DNA of 39,827 nt from Clostridia bacterium (GTDB lineage: Bacteria; Bacillota; Clostridia; Oscillospirales; Acutalibacteraceae): positions 1 to 39,827 of the forward strand of contig JAFVEY010000007.1 of the NCBI GenBank assembly GCA_017475765.1. Reading direction: 5' to 3'. The stretch's first letter is position 1. The number at the start of each line of letters is the position of its first letter. Below the pieces are notes generated by a model that saw only the letters and a program-made list of their open reading frames with translations, did no database searches and was not told the DNA's origin. A program made the translations under genes and the position numbers. Positions 1 through 7,203 of the stretch are shown here, in pieces.

Positions 1-183
1 GAGACTGTGCCGGCGCTGCGCTCTGCTGCTGTGCAAAATCCTGCGGATTGGCAGACCATTGTTTTTTCTGCGGTGCCGGCTGCTGAACCGGAGACTGTGC
101 CGATGCTGCGCTCTGCTGCTGTGCAAAATCCTGCGGATTAGAAGACCATTGTTTTTTCTGCGGTGCCGGCTGCTGCTGTACCG
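1..183. repeat. 90-bp direct repeats inside the zinc-ribbon gene
   Basis: GAGACTGTGC starts at 1 and again at 91, and a diverged third unit starts near 184. The first two units are nearly identical over 90 bases. Being a multiple of three, they encode a 30-residue repeat in the protein tail. More units probably lie left of the window. Confidence 0.85.
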
Positions 184-1123
184 GAGGCTGTGCCGGTACT
201 GCCGGAGGAGTCTTTACCGGATTCTGCTTTGGCTGTACGGGAGAGTTTGCCGGTCTTTCAACAACGATTCTCGGCTTATTTTTGGAAACCTCGACTTTGA
301 TTTCGGGTCTTGTTCTGACAGTTCCGGGAGGAGCTGCTTCAGCGCTGTTGATATCGGGAAGCTGATTTTTAACTTTTTCCTGCTCGATTGGTGAAAGCTG
401 AACAGCCGGGGTATTTCTTATCTGATCAATCGTTACCGGTTTTTCCGGAGTAATCGGGGGAAGGACACCGGACACCTGTTCTGACTGTATCGGTGTAAGC
501 TCCACAGCGGGAGTATTGGCAATTTTTGACAGCGGAACCGGCTGTTCCTTCCGCATCGGAGGGAGAGGGGGATTGCCGACGTTACCGGACAGATCGGGAA
601 GATCGGGAACCTCAATGATTCCGCCGTCCGCATCCGTCTGGGCAGGCTGCGGAGCTGCTGAAGATTTCTTCTGTATGAACTGAGCAAAAATATTACTTCC
701 GCTTTCTTCAGCTGCTCTTCTTGCTTCTCTTTCTGCTGCCGCCCTTGCTTCTGCCTCTGCTCTTGCCCTTGCTTCCGCTTCAGCTCTGGCTCTTGCCTCT
801 GCCTGCGCTCTTGCTTTTGCCTCCTCAGCAGCTCTTGCTTCTGCCTCGGCTTTCGCTCTTGCCTCTGCCTCCGCTTTCGCTTTTGCCTCTTCGGCAGCTC
901 TTGCTTCAGCTTCAGCTTTTTCCTGAGCTTCACGGGCAGCTCTTTCCTCTGCTTCCGCTTTAGCTTGTTCTTCTGCTTCTATGCGAGCAGCCTCTTCGGC
1001 TGCTTCACGATCCCTTTCCTCCTGGGTTTTGCCGTCCTTAGCATTATAGCCGCAGAAAGGACAATTCTCATCATTATTGATCCTCTGCATACCGCAGCCC
1101 GGACAATTTATCAGTAATGCCAT
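1..1123 (-). CDS. Zinc-ribbon, Ala/Glu coiled-coil, repeat-tail protein (C-terminus beyond window)
   Basis: The start is ATG at 1123 behind a GAGGAG ribosome site. The frame stays open to the window edge, giving 374 codons with no stop. Residues 7-24 hold two Cys pairs (CPGC and CPFC), a short zinc ribbon. Residues about 33-115 are almost only Ala, Glu, Arg, Lys and Gln in [13 protein letters not shown]-type repeats, predicting a long single helix or coiled coil. A Pro-rich linker follows with two related modules ([16 protein letters not shown] and [15 protein letters not shown]). The tail has Gln/Pro/Ala repeats of about 30 residues built round [14 protein letters not shown]. No signal peptide is seen, so it is probably cytoplasmic. 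The function is unknown; I infer a zinc-ribbon scaffold. The zinc ribbon and frame are clear. Confidence 0.8.
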   Translation of the reverse strand, partial: MALLINCPGCGMQRINNDENCPFCGYNAKDGKTQEERDREAAEEAARIEAEEQAKAEAEERAAREAQEKAEAEARAAEEAKAKAEAEARAKAEAEARAAEEAKARAQAEARARAEAEARARAEAEARAAAEREARRAAEESGSNIFAQFIQKKSSAAPQPAQTDADGGIIEVPDLPDLSGNVGNPPLPPMRKEQPVPLSKIANTPAVELTPIQSEQVSGVLPPITPEKPVTIDQIRNTPAVQLSPIEQEKVKNQLPDINSAEAAPPGTVRTRPEIKVEVSKNKPRIVVERPANSPVQPKQNPVKTPPAVPAQPPVQQQPAPQKKQWSSNPQDFAQQQSAASAQSPVQQPAPQKKQWSANPQDFAQQQSAAPAQS

Positions 1124-1201
1124 AGTCACAACTCCTCTATGTCAGATTTTCACACAAACAAGTACATTCTGTATGCACTCTAGTTCATATTATCAAATAA
1201 T

Positions 1202-1230
1202 ATTATATTATATTTTACATTTACAGTCAA
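1202..1230 (-). promoter_or_regulatory. Promoter of the zinc-ribbon gene
   Basis: On the minus strand TTGACT (1225-1230) and TATAAT (1202-1207) are separated by 17 bases, about 80 bases before the ATG at 1123. This is a near-consensus sigma-A promoter in an AT-rich stretch. Confidence 0.65.
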
Positions 1231-1289
1231 TCATTTTATAAAAATTCAGTCATATTTTATACCGGGTCATTCTGCCAAAGCTCATAGAA

Positions 1290-1964
1290 TCACAACAAAC
1301 CCGACTGCTTTATAAAAAATGATACAATAAACCTTACTGACATATCTGCAAAGGTTGAAGAAATAAGCCCATACAGGTAATAAAGCACTATGGATCCTAT
1401 TATCAGCAAAATAATTTCTTTTACTGCCACACGAACCCATGAGCGGCCGAAACGCCCCCGCAGTATCCACAGTCCGCCGCTTGCTCCTTTACGTCCGTTG
1501 CATGAGGCACAGGATGATGCCAGATTGCGGATATCATTTACGGTTGGGATTCCTCTTCTCTCCAGAGCTTTTCTGTACTTTTTCCTGCTGTTCGCAAGAT
1601 AGACAGGTATGATATGATCCACACAGACCTTATCCTTTCGGAGCAGTTTTCCGCAGTAGGCACAAAGATACATTCCTCTGCCTGCTATTCCCCTATTGTG
1701 ACAAAAGAACCGATATCTGTATGTCGTGCTTCTTTCCATGCTGTCATCGCTGATACTGACTTTCAGAGGTCGGAAACGGCAGAAGCGTTTTATCTTCTTA
1801 AGCTCGTCCTTATCCTTATCGTCAATATGACGCTGATAATATTTTCCGCTGTCATCTTTTTTGGGATAGAACCTCATTTCCCTGATTCGTCTGCCATAAA
1901 ACAGCCTTCCCGGCAGTCCTGCATATATTTTTACTTTCATATTTCCCGTCCCGTACTTCGACAT
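1290..1964 (-). CDS. HNH endonuclease-like protein with C-terminal membrane segment
   Basis: 224 residues. The HNH/zinc core is complete: CAYC at 101-104, Asp-His at 116-117 in CVDHIIP, Asn147 in DIRNL, and CASCN at 152-156 followed by RKGA. This is the usual two-CxxC HNH fold of a metal-dependent nuclease. The N-terminal 95 residues are basic and aromatic without a recognised domain. A hydrophobic helix follows the nuclease at about 183-202, which is unusual for an HNH enzyme and suggests membrane attachment with the nuclease in the cytoplasm. The start is uncertain: ATG 1964 and the in-frame ATG at 1940 both have weak ribosome sites. It could be a restriction-type nuclease or a remnant of mobile DNA; nothing adjacent decides. 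Confidence 0.75.
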   Translation of the reverse strand: MSKYGTGNMKVKIYAGLPGRLFYGRRIREMRFYPKKDDSGKYYQRHIDDKDKDELKKIKRFCRFRPLKVSISDDSMERSTTYRYRFFCHNRGIAGRGMYLCAYCGKLLRKDKVCVDHIIPVYLANSRKKYRKALERRGIPTVNDIRNLASSCASCNGRKGASGGLWILRGRFGRSWVRVAVKEIILLIIGSIVLYYLYGLISSTFADMSVRFIVSFFIKQSGLL

Positions 1965-1985
1965 TGAATGATCTGTTTCAAACCA

Positions 1986-2014
1986 ATTATACTATAATTT
2001 TCCAAAAACTACAA
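1986..2014 (-). promoter_or_regulatory. Candidate promoter of the HNH gene
   Basis: On the minus strand TATAAT (1986-1991) lies 17 bases after TTGTAG (2009-2014), about 20 bases before the ATG. The -10 box is perfect, the -35 box poor. Confidence 0.45.
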
Positions 2015-2107
2015 TCGGCAGTTTATTATGCAGATATTGCCAACATCCATTAAGTTTCCTATGAATTATCAAACTGTATGAATGATATTCACTTTCTCTC
2101 CTTCCGT

Positions 2108-2143
2108 GAGATTGCCGCCTTATGCGGCATATCTCGCTTTTTT
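2108..2143 (+). terminator. Stem-loop with T-run, no gene directly upstream
   Basis: GAGAT...GCCGC, loop CTTAT, then GCGGC...ATCTC forms a stem with small internal mismatches, followed by GCTTTTTTAT. It reads as a plus-strand intrinsic terminator. No intact plus-strand gene precedes it, so it is probably left from a lost gene. Confidence 0.55.
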
Positions 2144-2183
2144 ATATATCATTATTGAATGTTGCCCGTTTGCTCGACCGCCG

Positions 2184-2361
2184 GTGTGTCCGTTTTTCGG
2201 CTGCAAAACCCTGAAATCCGCCTGTCATCAGCGTTTCAGGAATTTTTAGTGTGCCGTTTTGTGTGCCCTTTTTGGTGTTTGTGTGTCCGTTTTTTAGCTG
2301 TTAAACCTTCAAAGCCGCTGTTCATCGGTGTTTGAAAGAAAATCTCGTGTGTCAGTTTTTA
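2184..2361. repeat. Imperfect tandem repeat, two units of about 97 bp
   Basis: GTGTGTCCGTTTTT begins at 2184 and again at 2281. Each is followed by a similar order of words (GCTG, AAACC, a TCATC/TCATCG block, GTTT, then GTGTG). The units match by eye at roughly two thirds of positions with a few gaps. Confidence 0.5.
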
Positions 2362-2467
2362 CTGAAATACAGTCACTTCACTAATCTTTGTGATAATCCT
2401 GTCTATACCTACTGTTCCGAAAAACCTCTTTTGCAAAATTCCGTTTTCACCGCCGAGCCGCCGTACC

Positions 2468-2529
2468 CTATTTTGCGTCTTGCTTTATCATGCACCATTA
2501 CTTTCTTTCCGCAATTCGGATTGATAGAA
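2468..2529. repeat. Copy A of a dispersed 62-bp element
   Basis: This block from CTATTTTGC to ATAGAA matches 35427-35489 in the same orientation, at about three quarters of positions, including the shared words CTTTATCAT and ACCATTACTTT. The other copy lies exactly where a membrane-protein gene is cut off. Confidence 0.6.
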
Positions 2530-2654
2530 TACCTTTCATAAGACCGTCAAAAAAATGGATTAGTTAACCCCAAAAGGTCAACTTTCTCCCGACTTTTTTG
2601 CCCGCAAGCCACCGCTTGCTGTGGAATATGCCGGGAGCGATACAATAAAATGTG

Positions 2655-2697
2655 TAGAAAAAGAAAAGGAAAGCTGTCGATGAAAACAGCTTTCCTT
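2655..2697 (-). terminator. Terminator of the AAA/DUF4143 gene
   Basis: A perfect 12-bp inverted repeat, AAGGAAAGCTGT (2666-2677) and ACAGCTTTCCTT (2686-2697), with an 8-base loop. Read on the minus strand it is followed by TTCTTTTTC. It lies about 80 bases after the stop of the minus-strand ATPase. Confidence 0.75.
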
Positions 2698-2775
2698 ATA
2701 AAAATAATTTGCAACATCCTACTCACAGGCTTAATTCATGGAGCTTGCCCATCAATTCAAACAAATGCAAAAGAA

Positions 2776-4116
2776 TTACAAAAACATCGCCATATATAAT
2801 GGCAGATGCCAGATTCCGTCTTTTTCCATTACATCCTTTGGGTACAGAATATAGGAGTTTTCGATTTTTTTGGAAAACTTTTTTCTGAACTTATCAAGAG
2901 AGGAATGTGATCGGTAATTAGCTGATTTCACTTCTATTGGTGATATTTTCCTGCCCTCAGAAATCAGGAAGTCAATTTCCATATAGTTTTCACGATTCTG
3001 ACTGTCACATCGGGAATAAAAATACAAATTGTGACCGTTTTGACGAAGCATCTGCGCAACAATATTTTCAATCATCATTCCCTCGTTGATATCGAGTTTA
3101 TCAAACAAGATTGCACGATAAAGCTCATTGTCTGTAAATCCACGATCCATAAATGTATGTGTCACAAGCAGTCCTGTGTCAGCCATATAGCATTTCTGAG
3201 TAGCATAATCTGCACTAAGAGCAAGCCCGACATTGGGGTCAGTCGCATTGCGGCAGATATTGATTACCATAGCCTCATTAAGCCATATAAATGAATCCTC
3301 ATAATTTCTGAACCGTGCATTTTTATTGATAGATGACAGTTTATACTTTTTTTCTTTCTTTGACAATTGACCTGGAATACCATCAAATACAGCGTAAACC
3401 TTTTCTTCGTATCCGGCAGCAAACTTTGATACATCGTCACGATAAAGCCTCAGTATTCTGCGTTTCGCTTCATCAGACGCTTCAAAATTCTTGCCGTCAA
3501 TATAAGCAAGAACAGACTGCGGCATTCCTCCTACAAGCACATACTGTCTGAAATCATTCATCACTTTTCTATGAAGTGCCTGTCCGAGAGGCTTTTTTGA
3601 TTCAAAACACATACGAATCAGAGGGAATGTCGCTTCATCGCCCATTGCCCAAAGGAACTCCTCAAAATCCATCGGGAACATTTCTATGTGTTCCTCCTCA
3701 GACGGGATGATGATGTTTTCCGTGTTCTTTTTAAGGCGGATCAGAGAACCTGTTTCAAGATAATCGTAGCGCCCATCTGCAACAAGATATTTGATCAGCT
3801 GCCTTGCCTTCGGAAATTGTTGTACCTCATCAAAGACGATCAACGATTGCCTTTTATACAAAACTGTGGAATAAAATGCACTGAGCTTGGCAAAAAACAG
3901 ATCGAGGTCAGTACTATCATAAAGAAACAAATTGAGTATATCCTGCGGAGCATTTCCGAAATCAATGATGATATGGCTTTTATATTCTTGTTTTGCAAAC
4001 CATTCAGTAATATAGCTTTTTCCGACACGCCTTGCTCCGTCAATAAGCATTGCAGTCTGACCATTGCTGTTTTTCTTCCATTCAAGCAGTTCATTATAGA
4101 TTTTTCGTTTTAACAT
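2776..4116 (-). CDS. AAA (AAA_14) ATPase with DUF4143 domain
   Basis: 446 residues from ATG 4116, chosen because GGAGGG lies nine bases upstream; an upstream in-frame ATG at 4164 has no such site. Walker A is GARRVGKS at 27-34. A Walker B-like LIVFDEVQQFP follows at about 95-105, then ETGSLI, the usual sensor segment of this family. The C-terminal third carries the DUF4143 nuclease-like region with EIDFLISEGRKISPIEVKS, which fits a PD-(D/E)XK-type D...E-x-K pattern. Such proteins are abundant in gut Firmicutes and Bacteroidetes; their role is not established. It is monocistronic, with its own terminator at 2655 and a GC-rich repeat 65 bases upstream. Confidence 0.85.
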   Translation of the reverse strand: MLKRKIYNELLEWKKNSNGQTAMLIDGARRVGKSYITEWFAKQEYKSHIIIDFGNAPQDILNLFLYDSTDLDLFFAKLSAFYSTVLYKRQSLIVFDEVQQFPKARQLIKYLVADGRYDYLETGSLIRLKKNTENIIIPSEEEHIEMFPMDFEEFLWAMGDEATFPLIRMCFESKKPLGQALHRKVMNDFRQYVLVGGMPQSVLAYIDGKNFEASDEAKRRILRLYRDDVSKFAAGYEEKVYAVFDGIPGQLSKKEKKYKLSSINKNARFRNYEDSFIWLNEAMVINICRNATDPNVGLALSADYATQKCYMADTGLLVTHTFMDRGFTDNELYRAILFDKLDINEGMMIENIVAQMLRQNGHNLYFYSRCDSQNRENYMEIDFLISEGRKISPIEVKSANYRSHSSLDKFRKKFSKKIENSYILYPKDVMEKDGIWHLPLYMAMFL

Positions 4117-4180
4117 ATCCTGCTTCCCTCCAAGTAAACAGTTCTTTGTTATTGTCAACGTCATTCATTTATTCCTGATG

Positions 4181-4346
4181 ACTGATAATCGGGGCGTTGA
4201 GTCTCACTTGCCGGCTCGGTTGGTGCTTCTGCTTCGCAGAGGTGTCCACTGGACACCCGCACCCCCAAACCCCACCAGGGCTGCTCGCCCTGAACCCCGG
4301 CAGGAGCTGAAGCCCCTGCACCCACATATTTCAACAGGGATTTTTT
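4181..4346 (+). repeat. Left copy of a GC-rich structured inverted element
   Basis: About 160 bases that recur in inverted orientation at 6183-6344 at about 90% identity or more by eye. The element is full of self-complementary parts: CTTCTGCTTCGCAGAGG, the palindrome GGTGTCCACTGGACACC, and CAGGGCTGCTCGCCCTG. It is far more GC-rich than the flanks. No transposase or coding sense is seen. It may be a non-autonomous mobile repeat or a structured RNA element. Confidence 0.85.
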
Positions 4347-4530
4347 ATTTCGTTTACTAATATATTATATTGCCAAAAGCACGAAAGTGCAAGTATAATT
4401 TCTTGAATATTACACGAAAATGCAGCTAAATTTACTTATAGCTGACACGAAATACAGATAAACAACATATTTTTATGTTGTTTCATTTAATATCCTTACG
4501 ACCGGCGGCGAGCCGGTGAATTCCATACGG
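4347..4530. other. Hairpin-rich leader region before the M14 gene
   Basis: No gene is seen. Several short hairpins follow one another: GCACGAAAGTGC near 4379, an AACAACATA/TATGTTGTT stem at 4460-4483 followed by TTCATTT, and ACCGGC-GGCGA-GCCGGT near 4501-4517. The AT-rich stem could end transcription entering from the left. Confidence 0.4.
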
Positions 4531-4560
4531 TTGACAAATTCTGTCAGATAAGTGTATAAT
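4531..4560 (+). promoter_or_regulatory. Promoter of the M14 lipoprotein gene
   Basis: TTGACA (4531-4536) and TATAAT (4555-4560), both perfect, separated by 18 bases and 34 bases before the ATG at 4595. Confidence 0.8.
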
Positions 4561-4594
4561 TGTAGCATTATTTGATAATGAAAAAGGGTTTGGA

Positions 4595-6163
4595 ATGAAA
4601 AGAAAGTACAGTCTGTTTTTGATTATTATTTTGTTATTGTCTGTCGGGTGCTTTACCTCATGTTCAGCGGAGGAGGACATCACAGAACTTTCGATTGACA
4701 CTTCGTTTGTCAGCAGCAGCATGACTGACGTGGAGGAGTCCGTAACCGTTCAGGCTGTCGCTGTCGGAGGAATCGCACCATACAGATATGAATATGAATA
4801 CAACACCACGGAAGGTGAGCATATAACCGCTGTGGAAACGGATACAGACAGCTGTATGCTGAAAATGCCCGATTCTCCCTGTGTATGCTATATCATACTC
4901 ACAGTAACCGACAGCAGCGGTGAAAGTGCGCAAAAGGAATTTGAAGTCACGGTTAAATCGGCAAGCGGAAAGCCGCTTGAGGACAGCGGCTCGAAAATAG
5001 TCTCCGAGAGAATATCAAGCGGAAGAGACATCACAGTTATTCCTGCGTTTACGGGCGGAACAGCGCCATACAGCTATAATTATGAGCTGATATCTGACGG
5101 AAACGCCAAAGCACTTAATGAAAGTCCGGTAAAAACTTCCGATTTCTCCTTTCAGGCGCCTGTTGAAACAGGCGGCAAAACGCTGAGAATCACAGCCGTG
5201 GATTGTGACGGAAACGAATGTGTCAAATATAGTGATTTCACCGTCAAATCCGTTGTCGATGTTCAGACGCCGTATACCTCCGAGCAGGTTTACAAAGATA
5301 TTGATCAGCTTGTGCAGAATTATCCCGACCTGATAAAGCAGTATACCATCGGACAAAGCGAACAGGGAAAAGACATTCCCCTCATCACACTCGGCAGCGG
5401 TGAGAAAAAAGCCTGTATTGTTGCCGGAATCCATTCAAGAGAACACGTGTCGATTACTTTTACCATGAAATGTATAGAGGAATATGCCGCTGCCTTAAGC
5501 AATAACAGAAAATACGGAGAATATGACCTCAACGAATTATTTTCCGAATATACGCTGTATATTGTTCCGATGTGCAACCCTGACGGAACCGATATTTCAA
5601 CGGCCGGAGCGCTGCCCTTTGAAGGAATCGGTACTCCTGACAAGGACGAATATAAACTGAATGCCAACGGAGTGAATCTCAACAGAAATTTTCCGTTCTG
5701 CTGGAACGCACAATATTACGATCAGGAAGCGAAGCCGGGCGATTCGGTATATGCCGGCACCTATGGCGGCAGCGAAAAGGAAACTCAGGCTATTATCAGG
5801 CTGTGCGCTGAAAATGATTTTGAATGGCTGCTTGATATGCACATTGTCGGCAACGGCATATACTGGCGTGACAGCAAAAACGGAATCATCCCCGGCGATG
5901 CAAAGCTGACAAAAGCACTTGCCGGCCGCTGCGGATACAGGATTTTCCTCAAAACCACCAATCCCTCTGAATACAGCGGAGGACTTGAAAACTGGTTTCG
6001 TGCAGTATACAACAAACCTGCCCTCTGTATTGAGCTGATATCTCCCGAACAGTCCAACCAGATAAAATCCTATATCAACTATAATCTTTACTTCACACTT
6101 GCTGTCAATTGGGAATATACAAAATATACCTATCTCGAAGCTATTTCCTGCAGCCTGCGCTGA
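4595..6163 (+). CDS. M14 zinc carboxypeptidase lipoprotein
   Basis: 522 residues. An N-terminal signal with a hydrophobic stretch ends in Cys19 or Cys23, indicating a lipoprotein on the outer face of the membrane. Two Ig/PKD-like modules follow (GGIAPYRYEYEY near 58-69, GGTAPYSYNYEL near 154-165). The M14 domain spans about 225-510. Zinc ligands are His280 and Glu283 in GIHSREH, and His416 in LDMHIVG. Arg364 in NLNRNF fits the carboxylate-binding Arg, and Glu480 in CIELIS the catalytic Glu. All key residues are present, so it is probably an active extracellular peptidase cutting peptides or peptidoglycan stems. The gene has its own consensus promoter and sits alone between inverted copies of a GC-rich repeat. 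Confidence 0.88.
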   Translation: MKRKYSLFLIIILLLSVGCFTSCSAEEDITELSIDTSFVSSSMTDVEESVTVQAVAVGGIAPYRYEYEYNTTEGEHITAVETDTDSCMLKMPDSPCVCYIILTVTDSSGESAQKEFEVTVKSASGKPLEDSGSKIVSERISSGRDITVIPAFTGGTAPYSYNYELISDGNAKALNESPVKTSDFSFQAPVETGGKTLRITAVDCDGNECVKYSDFTVKSVVDVQTPYTSEQVYKDIDQLVQNYPDLIKQYTIGQSEQGKDIPLITLGSGEKKACIVAGIHSREHVSITFTMKCIEEYAAALSNNRKYGEYDLNELFSEYTLYIVPMCNPDGTDISTAGALPFEGIGTPDKDEYKLNANGVNLNRNFPFCWNAQYYDQEAKPGDSVYAGTYGGSEKETQAIIRLCAENDFEWLLDMHIVGNGIYWRDSKNGIIPGDAKLTKALAGRCGYRIFLKTTNPSEYSGGLENWFRAVYNKPALCIELISPEQSNQIKSYINYNLYFTLAVNWEYTKYTYLEAISCSLR

Positions 6164-6182
6164 GATATAGTCAACTAAATCA

Positions 6183-6344
6183 AAAATCCCTTAAAATATG
6201 CGGGTGCAGGGGCTTCAGCTCCTACCGAGGTCCAGGGCGAGCAGCCCTGGTGGGGTTTGGGGGTGCGGGTGTCCAGTGGACACCTCTGCGAAGCAGAAGC
6301 ACCGACCGAGCCGGCAGGTGAGACTCAACGCCCCAACTATCAGT
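6183..6344 (-). repeat. Right copy of the GC-rich structured element, inverted
   Basis: Reverse complement of 4181-4346 with few differences. It starts 20 bases after the M14 stop codon and ends with ACTGATAGTTGGGGCG (minus reading), matching ACTGATAATCGGGGCG of the left copy. The match stops at both ends, so the two copies have similar boundaries and are not one long palindrome. Confidence 0.85.
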
Positions 6345-6351
6345 AAAAGCG

Positions 6352-6400
6352 AAAACTGCCGAAGTTCCCCATCTTTCCGATGTTGCTCCGGCAGTTTTTT
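6352..6400. terminator. Bidirectional terminator between M14 and rluB
   Basis: AAAACTGCCG (6352-6361) pairs with CGGCAGTTTT (6389-6398) round a 27-base loop. A T-run follows on the plus strand and TTTTCGCTTTT on the minus strand. It lies between two convergent genes. Confidence 0.65.
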
Positions 6401-6406
6401 TATTGG

Positions 6407-7186
6407 CTATTTATTTTCGGTACGCCTTGACTCGGCGCCATTTCTTGCTCTGAGCTTTTTCTGATAGGCAGCAATGCTGCGCATTTCATCCGCTTTCAGC
6501 TCACGCCATTTGCCCGGCTGCAGCATTCCCAGCTTGACCGGACCGATCGCTGTGCGTTTCAGTCTTGCGACTTCAAGACCGATCGCCTCACACATTTTTC
6601 TGATCTGTCGGTTCCTGCCTTCCTCCAGAACGATTTCAAGAACCGTTCTGTCCTGTTCGCTTTTCACAACATGAACGGCAGCCGGCATCGACATTCTGCC
6701 TTCAACGACAATTCCCGTTGTCAGCTTTGTAAGCTGATCGTCTGTCATTCTCGGACGGACTGTCACCCGGTAGGTTTTCGGAAAATGTGTTGACGGATGA
6801 CTTATCATATTGGCAAATTCGCCGTCATTGGTCATAAAAAGCATACCTTCGGATTCCCTGTCGAGTCATCCGACAGGGAACAGCCTTGCCGGAATTTCGT
6901 CAACCAGCTCGGCAACACATTTCCTGCCGCCCTCATCGCTCATGGTTGTGATAAAGCCTCTCGGCTTGTGGAGCATAATATAATATTTTCTGGCATCCCT
7001 GCGGAGCGTGATCTCTCTGCCCGCAACGGTAATTTTGTCCTTGTACGGGTCAGCCTTATCTCCCAGCTTTGCACGCTTTCCGTTGACCGTTACTGCACCC
7101 GATGAGATAAGCTCCTCGGCTTTTCTTCTGGACGCTATGCCTGCATCCGCTATGATTTTTTGCAGCCTTATTTTATTACTTTCCAT
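6407..7186 (-). pseudogene. rluB: 23S rRNA pseudouridine synthase (RluB family), in-frame TGA at the catalytic motif
   Basis: The frame is 260 codons and complete apart from one TGA at 6866-6868. The first part (106 residues from ATG 7186) has the S4 RNA-binding domain (RLQKIIADAGIASRRKAEEL) and ends PARLFPVG. After TGA it resumes with LDRESEGMLFMTNDGEF. The family motif here is V-G-R-L-D, whose Asp is catalytic, so TGA replaces the Arg codon; a single C-to-T change of CGA would do it. The rest (FPKTYRV, EGRNRQIRKMCEAIG, VARLKRTAIGP) is well preserved. Translation would stop before the catalytic Asp, and restart at ATG 6844 would lack it. It could be a recent mutation, a sequencing error or readthrough. 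It is the last gene of the scpA-dac operon. Confidence 0.85.
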
Positions 7187-7203
7187 ATTGATTTTCCCTC
7201 GTA

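Larger units (their letters stand above)
2144..2665. other. Gene-free stretch with degenerate repeats
   Basis: No convincing gene lies here. The stretch holds an imperfect tandem repeat (2184-2361), a copy of an element also found near 35427, and a minus-strand tail (about 2574-2640) reading GGLRAKKSGES before a stop. I recall such a tail from integrated mobile elements but cannot name the gene. It looks like the scar of old insertions. Confidence 0.4.

Noticed and set aside
1-183. CRISPR array
   Set aside because: The repeat units are 90 bases, in frame with a coding sequence, and lack spacers. No CRISPR-like array was seen elsewhere in the window.
433-963. Frames on both strands across the Ala/Glu-rich segment
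   Set aside because: They are shadows produced by the repetitive codons of the zinc-ribbon gene, which has a start, a ribosome site and a promoter.
4178-4360. Plus-strand frame in the left GC-rich element
   Set aside because: The inverted copy at 6183 does not keep the frame ends, and the sequence is dominated by palindromes, so it is not coding.
6854-6880. Selenocysteine reading of the TGA in rluB
   Set aside because: A bacterial SECIS hairpin lies after the UGA, whereas here the UGA is in the loop; the family has Arg, not Cys, at this place.
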